A DNA stretch of 64,000 nt from a bacterium (GCA_030824495.1 JAVBXP010000033.1:31084-95083); one strand, 5' to 3'; positions 8,201-18,004 are shown, counted from the stretch's first letter. Numbers and translations: made by a program. Notes: generated by a model from the letters alone, not told the origin.

Positions 8201-10009
8201 ATGGTCAAGATTGTCAGGATTGGCGGAGCCGGCGGCTTCCTCGGCGACTCCTCGGTGGCGGCGCCGCAACTGCTGAAGGGCGGCAGGCTCGACTACATGA
8301 TCCTCGACTATCTGGCCGAGGCGACGATGTCGTCCCTGGGCCAACTGAAGGCCGCGCGGCCCGACCAGGGCTATGCTCGCGACTTCACTGAATGGGTCTG
8401 GAAGGACAACCTCCATGAGCTGAAGGCGCAGGGCGTCAAAATCGTGACCAACGCCGGCGGGCTCAATCCGCGGGCCTGCCGAGCACGGATGGAGGAATTG
8501 GCCGCCGCTGCGGGCCTCAGCTTCAAGATCGCCGTTGTCGAGGGCGATGATCTGATGAGCCGTCTGGATGAGTTGGCCGGGCGCGGATTGACCGAGATGT
8601 TCACCGACGCCGAGTTCCCCGATCCGAAACGCGTCTTCACCGCCAACGCCTATTTCGGCGGTCGGCCTATCGCCGAAGCGCTCGCGGCGGGCGCGGACAT
8701 GGTGATCACCGGACGGGTGGTCGACAGCGCCCTGGCGCTGGGACCGCTGATGCATGAATTCGGCTGGACTGAGGCTGACCACGACCTGTTGTCGGCCGGG
8801 TCGTTGGCGGGGCACGTCATCGAATGCGGCGCCCAGGCGACCGGTGGCCTTTTCACTGATTGGGAGGCCGTGCCCGACTGGGCGCACATCGGTTATCCGG
8901 TGATCGAGTGCCACGCCGACGGCAGCTTCGTGGTCTGCAAGCCGCCGGGCACGGGTGGGCTGGTGTCGCCGGCCGCTGTCGCGGAGCAGATCCTCTATGA
9001 GGTCGGCGATCCCCAAGGCTACGCCTTGCCGGATGTGGTGTGCGACTTCACCGAGGTGAAGGTCGAGGCGGTAGGAGAGAACCGGGTGCGGGTCACAGGC
9101 GCCAAGGGCTATCCGCCCACCGGCGCTTACAAGGTCTGCATCACCTTCGAGGATGGCTATCGGTTTATCGGGGCGATGCCGGTCGTCGGTCGCGACGCGG
9201 CCCGAAAGGCCGAGCGGCAAGCGCAGGCGCTCTTGGAGCGGCTGTCCGAAATGCTGCGAGGGCGCAACTTGCCGCCTATTCGCGACAGCCGGATCGAGTT
9301 GCTCGGGGCCGAGGCGTCCTATGGAGCCCAAGCCAGACCGGAGGCCAGGGCCGTGCGTGAAGTGGTCGCCAGGGTTGGCGTTGAGCACGAGAGCGCTGAG
9401 GCCCTCGGGTTGCTGGCGCGGGAATTCGCCTCGCCGACGACTTCGATGAGCGTCGGCTCCACGGGCTGGTTCGGCGGCGCGCCCACCATCACCCCCGTCG
9501 CGCGCGTCTATTCTGTGCTGCTGCCGCGTGGCGAGGTTCCAGCCGTGGTGAGCCTAGGGGCCGAGACGCGCGAGATCGAGATCGCGCCCCCGCCAAGGGC
9601 CTTCGCTCCGGTTCAGGTCGTGCGTCCGGTCGTTCCCGCGCCGCCCACGACGACCCGTGAATTGGTGCGACGGCCGCTAATCGACCTGGCCTGGGCGCGG
9701 TCCGGCGACAAGGGCGACGCGTTCAACATCGGGGTCATCGCGCGCAAGCCCGAATACCTGCCCTGGATCCGGCGCGGCCTGGGGCCCGAAGCGGTGCAGG
9801 CCTTCTTCGCGCACGAGTTCGAGGGGGCGAAGGCGCCCAAGGTGTTCAGCTACGAGCTGCCCGGCCTGGGGGCCATCAATCTTCACTGCATCCAGGCGCT
9901 GGGCGGCGGGCAGTTTTCGAGCCTGCGGCTGGATCCGTTGGCGAAGGGAAAGGCCCAGCAGCTGCTGGACATGGAGATCGAGGTCCCGGCGGACCTGGTG
10001 GCCGCCTAG
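8201..10009 (+). CDS. AtuA-family (DUF1446) protein fused to a C-terminal AtuA-like domain
   Basis: A 602-residue protein of the family named after AtuA of acyclic terpene utilisation. The N-terminal two-thirds (RIGGAGGFLGDSSVAAPQL, KIVTNAGGLNPRAC, ITGRVVDSALALGP, HVIECGAQATGG) is the DUF1446 core. Residues from about 505 (LIDLAWARSGDKGDAFNIG) form the small C-terminal domain that is a separate polypeptide in some organisms. The ATG at 8201 follows GAGGTGATC, an excellent ribosome-binding site; longer starts lack one. The biochemical role is not established. Usual companions such as an acyl-CoA carboxylase are absent here. Confidence 0.88.
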   Translation: MVKIVRIGGAGGFLGDSSVAAPQLLKGGRLDYMILDYLAEATMSSLGQLKAARPDQGYARDFTEWVWKDNLHELKAQGVKIVTNAGGLNPRACRARMEELAAAAGLSFKIAVVEGDDLMSRLDELAGRGLTEMFTDAEFPDPKRVFTANAYFGGRPIAEALAAGADMVITGRVVDSALALGPLMHEFGWTEADHDLLSAGSLAGHVIECGAQATGGLFTDWEAVPDWAHIGYPVIECHADGSFVVCKPPGTGGLVSPAAVAEQILYEVGDPQGYALPDVVCDFTEVKVEAVGENRVRVTGAKGYPPTGAYKVCITFEDGYRFIGAMPVVGRDAARKAERQAQALLERLSEMLRGRNLPPIRDSRIELLGAEASYGAQARPEARAVREVVARVGVEHESAEALGLLAREFASPTTSMSVGSTGWFGGAPTITPVARVYSVLLPRGEVPAVVSLGAETREIEIAPPPRAFAPVQVVRPVVPAPPTTTRELVRRPLIDLAWARSGDKGDAFNIGVIARKPEYLPWIRRGLGPEAVQAFFAHEFEGAKAPKVFSYELPGLGAINLHCIQALGGGQFSSLRLDPLAKGKAQQLLDMEIEVPADLVAA

Positions 10010-10269
10010 ATCGCGGCGAGCGCCTCATGGGCCCGCTGGGCGCGCTGGGCGGCTTCGATCGCGCCTGCAATCGCGGCGCGGGCCTGCGGGCTGTTGCGCC
10101 AGCAGGTCGATCCCAGCTGAGCGGAGGTCGCCACGCACAGCGCGGCGGCGTCTTGCCGAGCTAGCGACGCAAGGTCTTCGATACCCAGTTCTTCCAGGCG
10201 CTGGACGACCGTTGGGCCGACGCCCTTCACGGCGAGGAGGATGGTCCGTTCGTGTGCTGAAAAGGCCAT
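10006..10269 (-). CDS. Small helix-hairpin-helix protein
   Basis: An 87-residue protein. A helix-hairpin-helix-like segment (KGVGPTVVQRLEELGIEDLA, residues about 11-30) resembles DNA-binding HhH motifs, followed by an alanine-rich helical tail. The ATG at 10269 has ACGGAG six bases upstream. It starts 17 bases after ppx and probably ends the hda-ppk-ppx run. Its stop codon shares the bases CTAG (10006-10009) with the stop of the convergent AtuA gene. The exact function is unknown; similar small proteins are annotated as pathogenicity-locus or mitomycin-resistance-like, which means little. Confidence 0.75.
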   Translation of the reverse strand: MAFSAHERTILLAVKGVGPTVVQRLEELGIEDLASLARQDAAALCVATSAQLGSTCWRNSPQARAAIAGAIEAAQRAQRAHEALAAI

Positions 10270-10286
10270 GCCGGCTCCGTTGACGC

Positions 10287-11822
10287 TTAGCCCAATTGTA
10301 GCTTGAGCTTCAGGGCCTGGGCCAGGGTTTGGGCGCGTTTGGCGGTCTGTTCGCCGAGCAGCATGTCGGACCAACCTTCCTGAGCGCGCAGGATCAGGCG
10401 GTCGCCTTCAATGGATAGGGTGGAGCGACCGAGCAGGCTGGCGTTGCGGCCAGACAGGTCGCAGCCGAGCCGGATGGCCGAGCCAAGTGCGCGGGCGCGT
10501 TGGCGACGCTCCGCCGACAGAACCTTGGAGACGGTGCCGGGCTCAGGCGTCGCCGGAGCCGAAGAGTGTCGAGCGAAGGCGGCGCAGGCCAGGAAGGCGC
10601 GCTCAGGGTGGTTCATGCCGGCGATGGGCGCGCGCAGGACCTGCTCGAAGGCCAGTTCGCCGCGATGGTCGGGATGAAGACGCGCGCCGAGATCGGCCAA
10701 GCGGCAGGCGGCGGCGGTCAATGTCGGTTCGCGAGCGCCGAAGACCGGCGGCAGTCGACTGAAGGCCGGGTCCAGCCAGTCGTGGAGCGCCGTGCCGAGA
10801 TCGCAGGAAAGCCCGCGAACCGTGGTCAGGGCCTCACAACCTTCGATCAACGGATCCTGGGCCGCTTCTTCGGGTGGCATGGCCTCAAGCAGCAGCCCTT
10901 CGCGCAGGCCATAGGCCGAGATCACGATGCGCTCGATGCCGAGGCGTTCGATCAGGGCGTCCAGCACCAGAGCGGAATAGGGCAGGGTGTCGAAGCGCTT
11001 CTTCGACAGGCCCTGCATCCGTTCCAGCGAGGCCTTGGACTGGCGGGCGACGAAACGCGCGACGTCAACAGCGTCGGAGCGGCTCATCTCGTACTGGTGG
11101 GCGACGCGCAGCGGATAGTCGGCCATCTCCATGTGTAGAAGGGCCAGGTTGCGCCAGGCGCCGCCGACGGCGTGGAATTCCCGGGTGCGGAAGCGGACGC
11201 CGGACTTGTCGATGCGCCCGTCGATCACCTTGCGCATCTTGTCGACGTCGAGCGGCTTGGGCGCCCCCAGCGCGAAGGGACCGAGCGGCAGGGTGACGCC
11301 GTCACGCGGCGCGCCGCCGTCCAGATGCACCAGTTCCAGACTGGAGCCGCCCATGTCGCCGACTACACCAGAAGCGTCAGGCTGGCCGGCCAGGACGCCC
11401 AGGGCGGCGTAGCGGGCTTCTTCAACGCCGGACAGAACCCGCAGGCGAAGGCCGGTTTCCAACTCGACGCGAGCGAGGAAGGCCGGGCCGTCCGAGGCTT
11501 CGCGCACGGCGGCCGTGGCGACCGCGAAAATGTCGCTGCGTTCCCATCCGCTAAGCGCAGCCCGGAAGCGCCGCAGGGCGAGGAGGGCGGTCTCGATCCC
11601 ATCGGGCGACAGTCGGCCCGTCGCAGGCAGATCACGGCCGAGCCCCGCGAGGGCCTTTTCGTTGAAGACCGTCCAGATGGCGCGGCCTTCCAGCCGGTAG
11701 ATCACCAGGCGCACGGAATTGGACCCGACGTCGATGACGGCGGTTTGGCGCGAACCTAGATCCTTGAAAGCTCGAGGACCGGGATCTGGGGCGATGGCCC
11801 GGCTATCCGCGCGGGGCCACAT
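10287..11822 (-). CDS. ppx: Exopolyphosphatase / guanosine pentaphosphate phosphatase (Ppx/GppA)
   Basis: Ppx removes terminal phosphates from polyphosphate, and GppA-type members convert pppGpp to ppGpp; the sequence does not separate the two. The 511-residue protein has the actin-like ATPase fold signatures [14 protein letters not shown] (phosphate 1) and [13 protein letters not shown] (phosphate 2), and a C-terminal helical domain from about residue 330. Its ATG (11822) lies 20 bases inside the ppk end, so translation is probably coupled. The opposed activities of Ppk and Ppx in one unit suggest control of polyphosphate level. Confidence 0.93.
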   Translation of the reverse strand: MWPRADSRAIAPDPGPRAFKDLGSRQTAVIDVGSNSVRLVIYRLEGRAIWTVFNEKALAGLGRDLPATGRLSPDGIETALLALRRFRAALSGWERSDIFAVATAAVREASDGPAFLARVELETGLRLRVLSGVEEARYAALGVLAGQPDASGVVGDMGGSSLELVHLDGGAPRDGVTLPLGPFALGAPKPLDVDKMRKVIDGRIDKSGVRFRTREFHAVGGAWRNLALLHMEMADYPLRVAHQYEMSRSDAVDVARFVARQSKASLERMQGLSKKRFDTLPYSALVLDALIERLGIERIVISAYGLREGLLLEAMPPEEAAQDPLIEGCEALTTVRGLSCDLGTALHDWLDPAFSRLPPVFGAREPTLTAAACRLADLGARLHPDHRGELAFEQVLRAPIAGMNHPERAFLACAAFARHSSAPATPEPGTVSKVLSAERRQRARALGSAIRLGCDLSGRNASLLGRSTLSIEGDRLILRAQEGWSDMLLGEQTAKRAQTLAQALKLKLQLG

Positions 11823-14022
11823 GATCGATCGCGCGCGGCATGTCCTTCACCTTCTGCCCCCGGCCCGACAGGCTGGGATTGGTCATGAAGTACTCGTGCG
11901 CGGAGAAAGCGCCCGGGTGATCCCATGATGGATCGCGGGTATAGCGGCCGTCCGCGTCGAGCGTCCAGCTTTGCGCTTCGTCCTTGAGGTTGGCCACCAT
12001 GATCTGTTGCAGGACCTGCTGGTGGACAGTGGGGTTCTCGACGGGCGTCAGGCACTCCACGCGGCGGTCGAGATTGCGCGGCATCCAGTCGGCCGACGAG
12101 ATGAACACTCGGTTTTCCGCCGAGGGCATGGGCGCGCCATTGCCGAAGGCGACGATCCGCGCGTGCTCCAGGAACCGGCCGACGATCGACTTCACCCGGA
12201 TATTTTCCGAGAGGCCCGGCACGCCGGGCCGCAGGCAGCAGATGCCGCGGATGACCAGGTCGATGGAGACCCCGGCCTGGCTCGCCTCGTAGAGGGCGTC
12301 GATGATGACCGGATCGACCAGCGAGTTCAGCTTGGCCCAGATCGCGGCGGGCTTGCCGTCATGGGCGTTTTTGACCTCGCGCATGATGTAGGTCAGCAGG
12401 TCGGCCTTCATGGTCAGCGGCGAAGGCGACAGCTTCTCCAGGCCGTCGGGCCGCGCATAGCCGGTGATGAAGTTGAACAGGCGCGCGCTGTCGCGGCCCA
12501 TGGCCGGGTCGCAGGTGAACAGCGACAGGTCAGTATAGATTCGCGCGGTGACCGGGTGGTAGTTGCCGGTGCCGAAGTGGCAATAGGTGCGAAGGGTGTC
12601 GCCTTCTTTCCGAACCACCATCGATAGCTTGGCGTGCGTCTTGTATTCGACAAAGCCGAAGACGACGTGGACCCCGGCGCGCTCCAGGTCGCGCGCCCAT
12701 TTCAGGTTCGCCTCCTCGTCGAAGCGGGCCTTGATCTCGACCAGTGCGGTGACGTTCTTGCCGTTCTCCGCCGCCTCGATCAGGGCCGCGACAATCGGGC
12801 TGTCCGACGAGGTCCGATAGAGCGTCTGCTTGATCGCCAGGACGTTCGGATCGCGCGCAGCCTGACGCAGGAACTGGACCACCACGTCGAAGCTCTCGAA
12901 CGGGTGGTGGACCAGGATGTCCTTGTCGCGAATGGCCGCGAAGCAGTCGCCGCCATGATCGCGGATGCGCTCTGGGAAGCGGGCCTCGAACGGCTTGAAC
13001 TTCAAGTCCGGCCGGTTGGCGGGGATAAGCTGGCTGAGTTCGTCCAGGCCGAGCAGGCCGTCGATGAGGATGATGTCCTCTTCCTTGGCGTGCAGGTTCT
13101 CGACGATGAAGGTCCGCAGTTCCTCGGGCATGCCGGCCTCGAGTTCGACCCGAACAACCGAGCCGAGGCGTCGTTGCTTCAATCGAACCTCGAACTCGCG
13201 GACGAGGTCTTCGGCCTCTTCCTCGATCTCGACGTCGCTATCGCGGATCAGGCGGAACACGCCCTGGGCCTCGATCTCGCTGTCTGGGAACAGATGGTCG
13301 AGGAACAGAGCTGTCAGACTCTCCAGACTGATGAAGCGACGGTCGGGTCGCTTGCGACGGCTTGGGGCCGCCGGGAGCTCCCAGAAGCGCGCCACTTGGG
13401 CCGGGATCGGCACCAGGGCGTACAGGAGCCGGCCGTCAGACACGCGCTTCAGCTTCAGCACGATGCAGAAGGCGAGGTTGGGAATGAACGGGAACGGGTG
13501 GGCCGGGTCGATAGCCAGCGGGGTCAGGACCGGGAATACCCGGGTGACGAAGGTGGCTTCCAGCGCCTGCTTTTCGGCCGGCGTGACCTGCTCGGCGCCG
13601 ACTACGATCAATCCCTCGTCGGCGATCTCGTCGCGCAGCCGCCGCCATTGGCCTTGCTGGTCGGCCATCAGGTTGGCCGCCTCGGCGTTGACGCGCACGA
13701 GTTGCTCGATCGGGGTAAGGCCGTCCTGGGAGACCACCCGAAGATCCTCGCGCGCCTGGGCCTTCAGGCCGGCGACGCGGACCATGTAGAATTCATCGAG
13801 GTTGTTGGCCGAGATCGACAGGAACCGCAGCCGCTCCAACAGCGGATGGCGCGGATTCTTGCTCTCGTCCAGCACGCGCTCATTGAAGGCGAGCCAGGAG
13901 ATTTCCCGGTTGAAGAAGCGTTCGGGCGAGCCGGCCAACTCGGAGTCCAGCGCCAGGGGCGCTTCGTCGGCGGGCCGCGGACCAGGGGCGGCGTAGGTCA
14001 TGGATTCAGCGTCCGTAGGCAT
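11803..14022 (-). CDS. ppk1: Polyphosphate kinase 1
   Basis: PPK1 polymerises the gamma phosphate of ATP into polyphosphate. The 739-residue protein has the N domain ([19 protein letters not shown]), the head domain, and the two phospholipase-D-like C domains. [14 protein letters not shown] and [10 protein letters not shown] hold the catalytic histidines. The frame reaches TTG 14040, but ATG 14022 (MPTDAESM) or ATG 14001 (MTYAAPG) are better starts; neither has a strong Shine-Dalgarno sequence. The N-terminal 35 or so residues are an acidic, proline-rich extension beyond the usual PPK1 start. It lies 36 bases downstream of hda and overlaps ppx. Confidence 0.95.
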   Translation of the reverse strand: MPTDAESMTYAAPGPRPADEAPLALDSELAGSPERFFNREISWLAFNERVLDESKNPRHPLLERLRFLSISANNLDEFYMVRVAGLKAQAREDLRVVSQDGLTPIEQLVRVNAEAANLMADQQGQWRRLRDEIADEGLIVVGAEQVTPAEKQALEATFVTRVFPVLTPLAIDPAHPFPFIPNLAFCIVLKLKRVSDGRLLYALVPIPAQVARFWELPAAPSRRKRPDRRFISLESLTALFLDHLFPDSEIEAQGVFRLIRDSDVEIEEEAEDLVREFEVRLKQRRLGSVVRVELEAGMPEELRTFIVENLHAKEEDIILIDGLLGLDELSQLIPANRPDLKFKPFEARFPERIRDHGGDCFAAIRDKDILVHHPFESFDVVVQFLRQAARDPNVLAIKQTLYRTSSDSPIVAALIEAAENGKNVTALVEIKARFDEEANLKWARDLERAGVHVVFGFVEYKTHAKLSMVVRKEGDTLRTYCHFGTGNYHPVTARIYTDLSLFTCDPAMGRDSARLFNFITGYARPDGLEKLSPSPLTMKADLLTYIMREVKNAHDGKPAAIWAKLNSLVDPVIIDALYEASQAGVSIDLVIRGICCLRPGVPGLSENIRVKSIVGRFLEHARIVAFGNGAPMPSAENRVFISSADWMPRNLDRRVECLTPVENPTVHQQVLQQIMVANLKDEAQSWTLDADGRYTRDPSWDHPGAFSAHEYFMTNPSLSGRGQKVKDMPRAIDHVAPRG

Positions 14023-14058
14023 GGGTTGGTTCTGACCCAACCCGAAATGTGCCGCAAG

Positions 14059-14733
14059 TCATCCATCGAAAAGGTCAAGATTCTCGCTATCATCTTCAAG
14101 AATCTGTCGCGCAAGTATGCGCGAAATAGGGCGTTGTTCATCGTCGGCGGCCTCGTCCAGACGCTTTACGATCTCGCGAGCATAGGGGATCGACCTCTCC
14201 ATGCGTCGCAACAGGTAGGGATAGACCTCCTTCGGTGCGCGAATGCTCCGCTCGCGGAAGAATTTCTTGAGCACGCCTTCCAGGACTTCGTCGTCCGGTT
14301 CCTCGATCTCGGCCACCAGCAGGGCGTTGAGCCGTGAGCGCAGGTCCGGCAATTCGGCGCGCCAGGCGGCCGGCGCCTCGCGCGCGGTCAGCAGCAGGCC
14401 GCCGCCCTCGCGCGCGGCCATATTGATCAGGTGAAAGAGGGCCTCGTCGTCGATCCCTTGATCGACGTCTTCCAGCAGGACGGGCCGACCCGCCGCTGCG
14501 GCGATGTCGGGCGAGGTTCGGTCAAGGATGATCGCGCCAGAGCGCGCGGCCCACTCGCGCGCCAGATGGGTCTTGCCGCTGCCGATCGGTCCGAACAGCG
14601 CCAGAGCGCCGCCGGGCCAGTTCGGCCAAAGATCCAGCGCGGCGATCGCCTGGGCGTTGGACGGGCCCTTGACGAAATCGCGGCGTGCAAAGGAGACGGG
14701 ACGCCGGAGTTCCAGGCGCAATTGCCGTGTCAT
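14059..14733 (-). CDS. hda: Hda/HdaA, DnaA-related replication regulator
   Basis: Hda with the DNA-loaded sliding clamp stimulates ATP hydrolysis by DnaA and so prevents re-initiation. The 224-residue protein is a single AAA+ domain: Walker A GPIGSGKTHL, Walker B LLEDVD, sensor-like LLTAREAP, and an arginine-rich lid (RRMERSIPYAREIVKRLDEA). DnaA's DNA-binding domain is absent, as expected. The ATG at 14733 puts the clamp-binding peptide QLRLEL at residues 4-9, the usual place; upstream extension in frame has no similarity. It is the first gene of a hda-ppk-ppx block. Confidence 0.93.
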   Translation of the reverse strand: MTRQLRLELRRPVSFARRDFVKGPSNAQAIAALDLWPNWPGGALALFGPIGSGKTHLAREWAARSGAIILDRTSPDIAAAAGRPVLLEDVDQGIDDEALFHLINMAAREGGGLLLTAREAPAAWRAELPDLRSRLNALLVAEIEEPDDEVLEGVLKKFFRERSIRAPKEVYPYLLRRMERSIPYAREIVKRLDEAADDEQRPISRILARQILEDDSENLDLFDG

Positions 14734-14963
14734 GCGTCTGGCCCAACCAACTGAAACACCGCAGCAGTTTACCAAGCTGCCGCCCTCCGGTCGATGTGTG
14801 GGCGGCCGGGGCTTGGGGATGACTTGCCGAAACCGAGGACAACTTGGCGCTTGTCCCATGCCGCGCTCGGGCGACAACGCCTACAACGCAGAGATCGCTG
14901 GGGTGCAAATCGATATGGGTGACGAAGACCACAGCCACCTGATCAGTGGCCAGTAGGCCGCGC

Positions 14964-16154
14964 TTACTTGCTCTGCGTCGTGTCGGGCAGTCCGAGTATT
15001 CGCTTGGAGATGATGTTGTTCTGGATTTCGGACGAACCGCCAGCGATGGTCGAGGACTTGATCCGCAGATAGGCGCGGCCGGCGGCGCGTTCCTGCGGGC
15101 TGAACGCCTCGCCCTCCCAGCCGAGACCGTTCAGGCCCATGGCCTCGATCGTCATCTCGCAATGGTCGGTGTTGATGCGGGAGCTGGCGTTTTTCATGAT
15201 CGAGGTGGCGGCGCTCGGACCGTTTTGGTTCCGGGCGTCCTCGGCCACCCGCTGGGTGGTCAAGGCGTAGGCCTTGGCGTCCATCTCCTGCTGGATCAGC
15301 CGGGCGCGGAAGTCTGGATCGGCGAGTTCGCCGTCCTGATTTTGCCCGAAGTAGTCGATGGCCGCCGCGCGCAGCGCCGCAGGATTGGTCCGGCCCGGCC
15401 CGCCGGTTCCGCCCGACAGCCCGTTCCGCTCATGCTGCAGCAACCGCTTGCCGACCGTCCATCCGCCGTTCAGCGGCCCGACCAGGTTTTCCTTGGGCAC
15501 CTGGACATCGGTGAAGAATGTTTCGCAGAAGGGCGAGGATCCAGAGATCAGCAGGATCGGCCGCGTCTCGACGCCTGGGCTGCGCATGTCGATCAGCAGG
15601 AAGCTGATGCCTTCGTGCTTGCGGGTCGGATCGGTGCGGACCAGGCAGAAGCACCAGTCGGCGTACTGGGCGCCGCTGGTCCAGATTTTGGAGCCGCTGA
15701 CCAGGAAGTGATTGCCCATGTCGATCGCCTTCGTCTGCAGCGAGGCGAGGTCGGATCCGGAGCCGGGCTCGGAGTATCCCTGACACCAGCGCAACTCGCC
15801 GCGCGCAATCGGCGGGATGTGGCGCTGCTTCTGCTCCTCGTTCCCATATTCGAGCAGGGTCGGGCCGAACATCATGACGCCCATGCCGCCAATGGGATTC
15901 CAGGCCCCGAGCCGCGCCATCTCTTCGCGCAGGACGCGGGCCTGGCTCGCGGTCAGGCCGCCGCCGCCATAGGCCGCCGGCCAAGTGGGGACGCCCCACC
16001 CCTTAGCGGCGACGCGCTGCTTCCAGAGTTTGTAGTCGCCGTCTTCGGGCGTTGGAGCCTCGGCGTTCATCAGGCCGCCCTGGCCGTTCAGCGACGGTGG
16101 GAAGTTCGCCTCGAGCCAGGCGCGCGCGTCCTGCCGGAATGCTTCGGCGTCCAT
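14964..16154 (-). CDS. Acyl-CoA dehydrogenase family protein
   Basis: A 396-residue FAD flavoenzyme that introduces a 2,3 double bond into acyl-CoA thioesters. Visible are the N-terminal helical domain (GWGVPTWPAAYGGGGL), the FAD/substrate signature (CQGYSEPGSGSDLASL), the beta domain (VSGSKIWTSGAQYADW) and the C-terminal STIAGGSSEIQNNIISKRIL. Where straight-chain enzymes carry the catalytic glutamate (E-G-T), this has A-G-G, as in branched-chain and steroid-type members, so the base must lie elsewhere. The ATG at 16154 has GGGAGA nine bases upstream. It stands alone and the substrate is unknown. Confidence 0.92.
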   Translation of the reverse strand: MDAEAFRQDARAWLEANFPPSLNGQGGLMNAEAPTPEDGDYKLWKQRVAAKGWGVPTWPAAYGGGGLTASQARVLREEMARLGAWNPIGGMGVMMFGPTLLEYGNEEQKQRHIPPIARGELRWCQGYSEPGSGSDLASLQTKAIDMGNHFLVSGSKIWTSGAQYADWCFCLVRTDPTRKHEGISFLLIDMRSPGVETRPILLISGSSPFCETFFTDVQVPKENLVGPLNGGWTVGKRLLQHERNGLSGGTGGPGRTNPAALRAAAIDYFGQNQDGELADPDFRARLIQQEMDAKAYALTTQRVAEDARNQNGPSAATSIMKNASSRINTDHCEMTIEAMGLNGLGWEGEAFSPQERAAGRAYLRIKSSTIAGGSSEIQNNIISKRILGLPDTTQSK

Positions 16155-16237
16155 GATGGTCTCCCTGGTGAAGCTCTGGTGGCTTCGTGGGAGACATGTG
16201 AGAACCGGCGAGGCCGGCTGTCAACGATGCGGTATGG

Positions 16238-17002
16238 TCAGGCCTCGACCGGGCGGACGCGGTCGCGTGCCGACATCAGCGACCAACCCTCGGGCCGCAG
16301 GAGTTCGATGGGCGAGAAACGGACCTTGTAGTCCATCTTCTCCGAGCCCCGGACCCAGTAGCCCAGATAGACGTACGGGATTTCGGTGAGGCAGGCCTGG
16401 ACCACGTGGTCCAGGATCACGAACGAGCCCAGGCTGCGCTTGCCCATGGTCGGGTCGTAGAACGAATAGACGAGGCTCAGGCCGTCGCTCATCAGATCGA
16501 CAAGCGCGCAGGCGATCAGATCGCCCGGCCCGCCGTCCTTCGACCGCAGGCGATACTCGATGATGTGGGTGCGGACCGCGGTGTCCTCGACCATGGCGAC
16601 ATAGTCGGGCCAGGTCATCTCGGCCATGCCGCCATCGGCGTGACGGGTCAGCAGGTAGCGGCGGAGCAGGTCGAACTGCTCCATTGTGGCCTCGGCCTCG
16701 ACCAGATGGCGTTCGAGGTCGCCGTTGCGCGCCAGGACCCGCCGTTCCGAGCGCGAGAAGGCGTAGTCCTTGGCCGGAATGCGGGCCGAGACACAGGCCG
16801 AGCAGCTCTCGCAGGCCGGGCGATAGGCGATGTTCTGCGAGCGCCGGAACCCAACCTGGGTGAGGCTGTCATTGACGTTCGCGCCGTCCGAGAGCGGCAA
16901 ATGGGCGAAAACCTTTCGCTCGTGCCGATCCGGAAGGTACGGGCACGGGCTCGGCGCCGTCAGGAAGAACCTGAGTTGTCGTGTCGGAAAGTGCTGCGTC
17001 AC
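16238..17002 (-). CDS. bpt: Aspartate/glutamate leucyltransferase (bacterial protein transferase)
   Basis: Bpt adds leucine from Leu-tRNA to N-terminal Asp or Glu, creating N-end-rule degrons for ClpS/ClpAP. The 254-residue protein has the ATE N-terminal cysteine region (PCPYLPDRHERKVFAHL, then RPACESCSACVSARIP) and the C-terminal GNAT-like part (YSFYDPTMGKRSLGSFVILD, YLGYWVRGSEKMDYKVRF). The start is GTG 17002; no in-frame ATG lies near, and the ribosome-binding site is modest (GCAAG). It lies about 80 bases upstream of the acyl-CoA dehydrogenase start and downstream of motB on the same strand. Confidence 0.94.
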   Translation of the reverse strand: MTQHFPTRQLRFFLTAPSPCPYLPDRHERKVFAHLPLSDGANVNDSLTQVGFRRSQNIAYRPACESCSACVSARIPAKDYAFSRSERRVLARNGDLERHLVEAEATMEQFDLLRRYLLTRHADGGMAEMTWPDYVAMVEDTAVRTHIIEYRLRSKDGGPGDLIACALVDLMSDGLSLVYSFYDPTMGKRSLGSFVILDHVVQACLTEIPYVYLGYWVRGSEKMDYKVRFSPIELLRPEGWSLMSARDRVRPVEA

Positions 17003-17098
17003 GGACTTGCGATCGCTTTCGAACCACTGCGCCTGGGGAGATTAGGCGTCATCGAAAGCTCAGGCGCAAGGTCCCAAAATGTCAGCACCCAGCTTCCG

Positions 17099-18004
17099 TC
17101 ACTGCAACCCGTGGTTTGGCGGCAGAACAGGCGCCTCGCGCAGCAGAACGATGGCGATGCGGCGATTGCCGGCGAGGGTCGGGTCGTCCGGGTACAGCGG
17201 CTCGGAGTTGGCCTTGCCGGACACCTGATAGACGCGGTCGGGGTCGACGCCAGCCGATTGCAGCACGCGGCGCGAAGCGTCGGCGCGGGCGGCCGACAAC
17301 TGCCAGTCGCCGTCAGGCTTGGCCCCATCCACCGAGGCGTTGGTGTGGCCCGCGATGCTGATCCGATTGGGCAGCTGGTTCACGATCTTGGCCACGGCGC
17401 GCAACAACAGCTTGGCGCGATCATTGGGCTCGGCGCGGCCGGTGGCGAACATCGAGCGGCCTTCCTGATCCACGAGCTGGATGCGCAGGCCTTCCGGCGT
17501 CTGGTCGATCAGGATATTTTTCGAAAGCTCGGCAAGTTCGGGCATGTCCTGCAGCGCTTGGCGCAGGGACTGGGCGGCGGAGGCGAAGGCGGCCTGTTCG
17601 CGTTGAAGGATCGCCTCGCGCAGGGCCTCAGTGGACGCCTCCGGAGACATTTCCTTGGCGGCGTCCTGCTGGGATCCGTCGTTCGGATTGGGCGATTCTG
17701 GGGCCATCTGTTCGATGATCGCCTGTGACCCGGCGCCTTGAGCGCCGTCTTCGCCCAGGGCGGTGCCGCCCAGGATCCCGCCGGAGCCGGACGTGGATTC
17801 GGAGATGCTGGCCGGCGCGAAATAGTCGGCGATGCCGCGCTTTTGCTCCGGGCTGGTGGTGTTGATCAGCCACATCAAGAGGAAGAAGGCCATCATCGCG
17901 GTGACGAAGTCGGCATAAGCCACCTTCCAGGCGCCGCCATGGTGAGCGTGCCCTGCGGCCTTCTTGACCTTCTTGATCAGGATAGGCGCTTCGCCCATCG
18001 CCAT
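17099..18004 (-). CDS. motB: Flagellar motor stator protein MotB
   Basis: MotB anchors the MotA/MotB proton channel to peptidoglycan and drives flagellar rotation. The 301-residue protein has a single N-terminal membrane helix with the proton-binding aspartate at residue 32 (VAYADFVTAMMAFFLLMWLI), a Gly/Ser/Pro-rich linker (about 55-125), and an OmpA-like peptidoglycan-binding domain (ISIAGHTNASVDG to NRRIAIVLL). The ATG at 18004 is taken; TTG 18010 or the ATG two codons downstream are alternatives. No motA is adjacent. A CtrA-like site lies about 50 bases upstream. Confidence 0.95.
   Translation of the reverse strand: MAMGEAPILIKKVKKAAGHAHHGGAWKVAYADFVTAMMAFFLLMWLINTTSPEQKRGIADYFAPASISESTSGSGGILGGTALGEDGAQGAGSQAIIEQMAPESPNPNDGSQQDAAKEMSPEASTEALREAILQREQAAFASAAQSLRQALQDMPELAELSKNILIDQTPEGLRIQLVDQEGRSMFATGRAEPNDRAKLLLRAVAKIVNQLPNRISIAGHTNASVDGAKPDGDWQLSAARADASRRVLQSAGVDPDRVYQVSGKANSEPLYPDDPTLAGNRRIAIVLLREAPVLPPNHGLQ

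Noticed and set aside
12634..14337. A 567-codon plus-strand open frame opposite ppk and hda
   Set aside because: It is antisense to two well-supported genes, the translation has no family similarity, and long antisense frames are routine in high-GC genomes.
14858..14956. A 32-codon plus-strand frame (MPRSGDNAYNAEIAGVQIDM...) between the acyl-CoA dehydrogenase and hda
   Set aside because: No ribosome-binding site, no similarity, and too short to support. The 230-bp gap (14734-14963) is otherwise without visible features.
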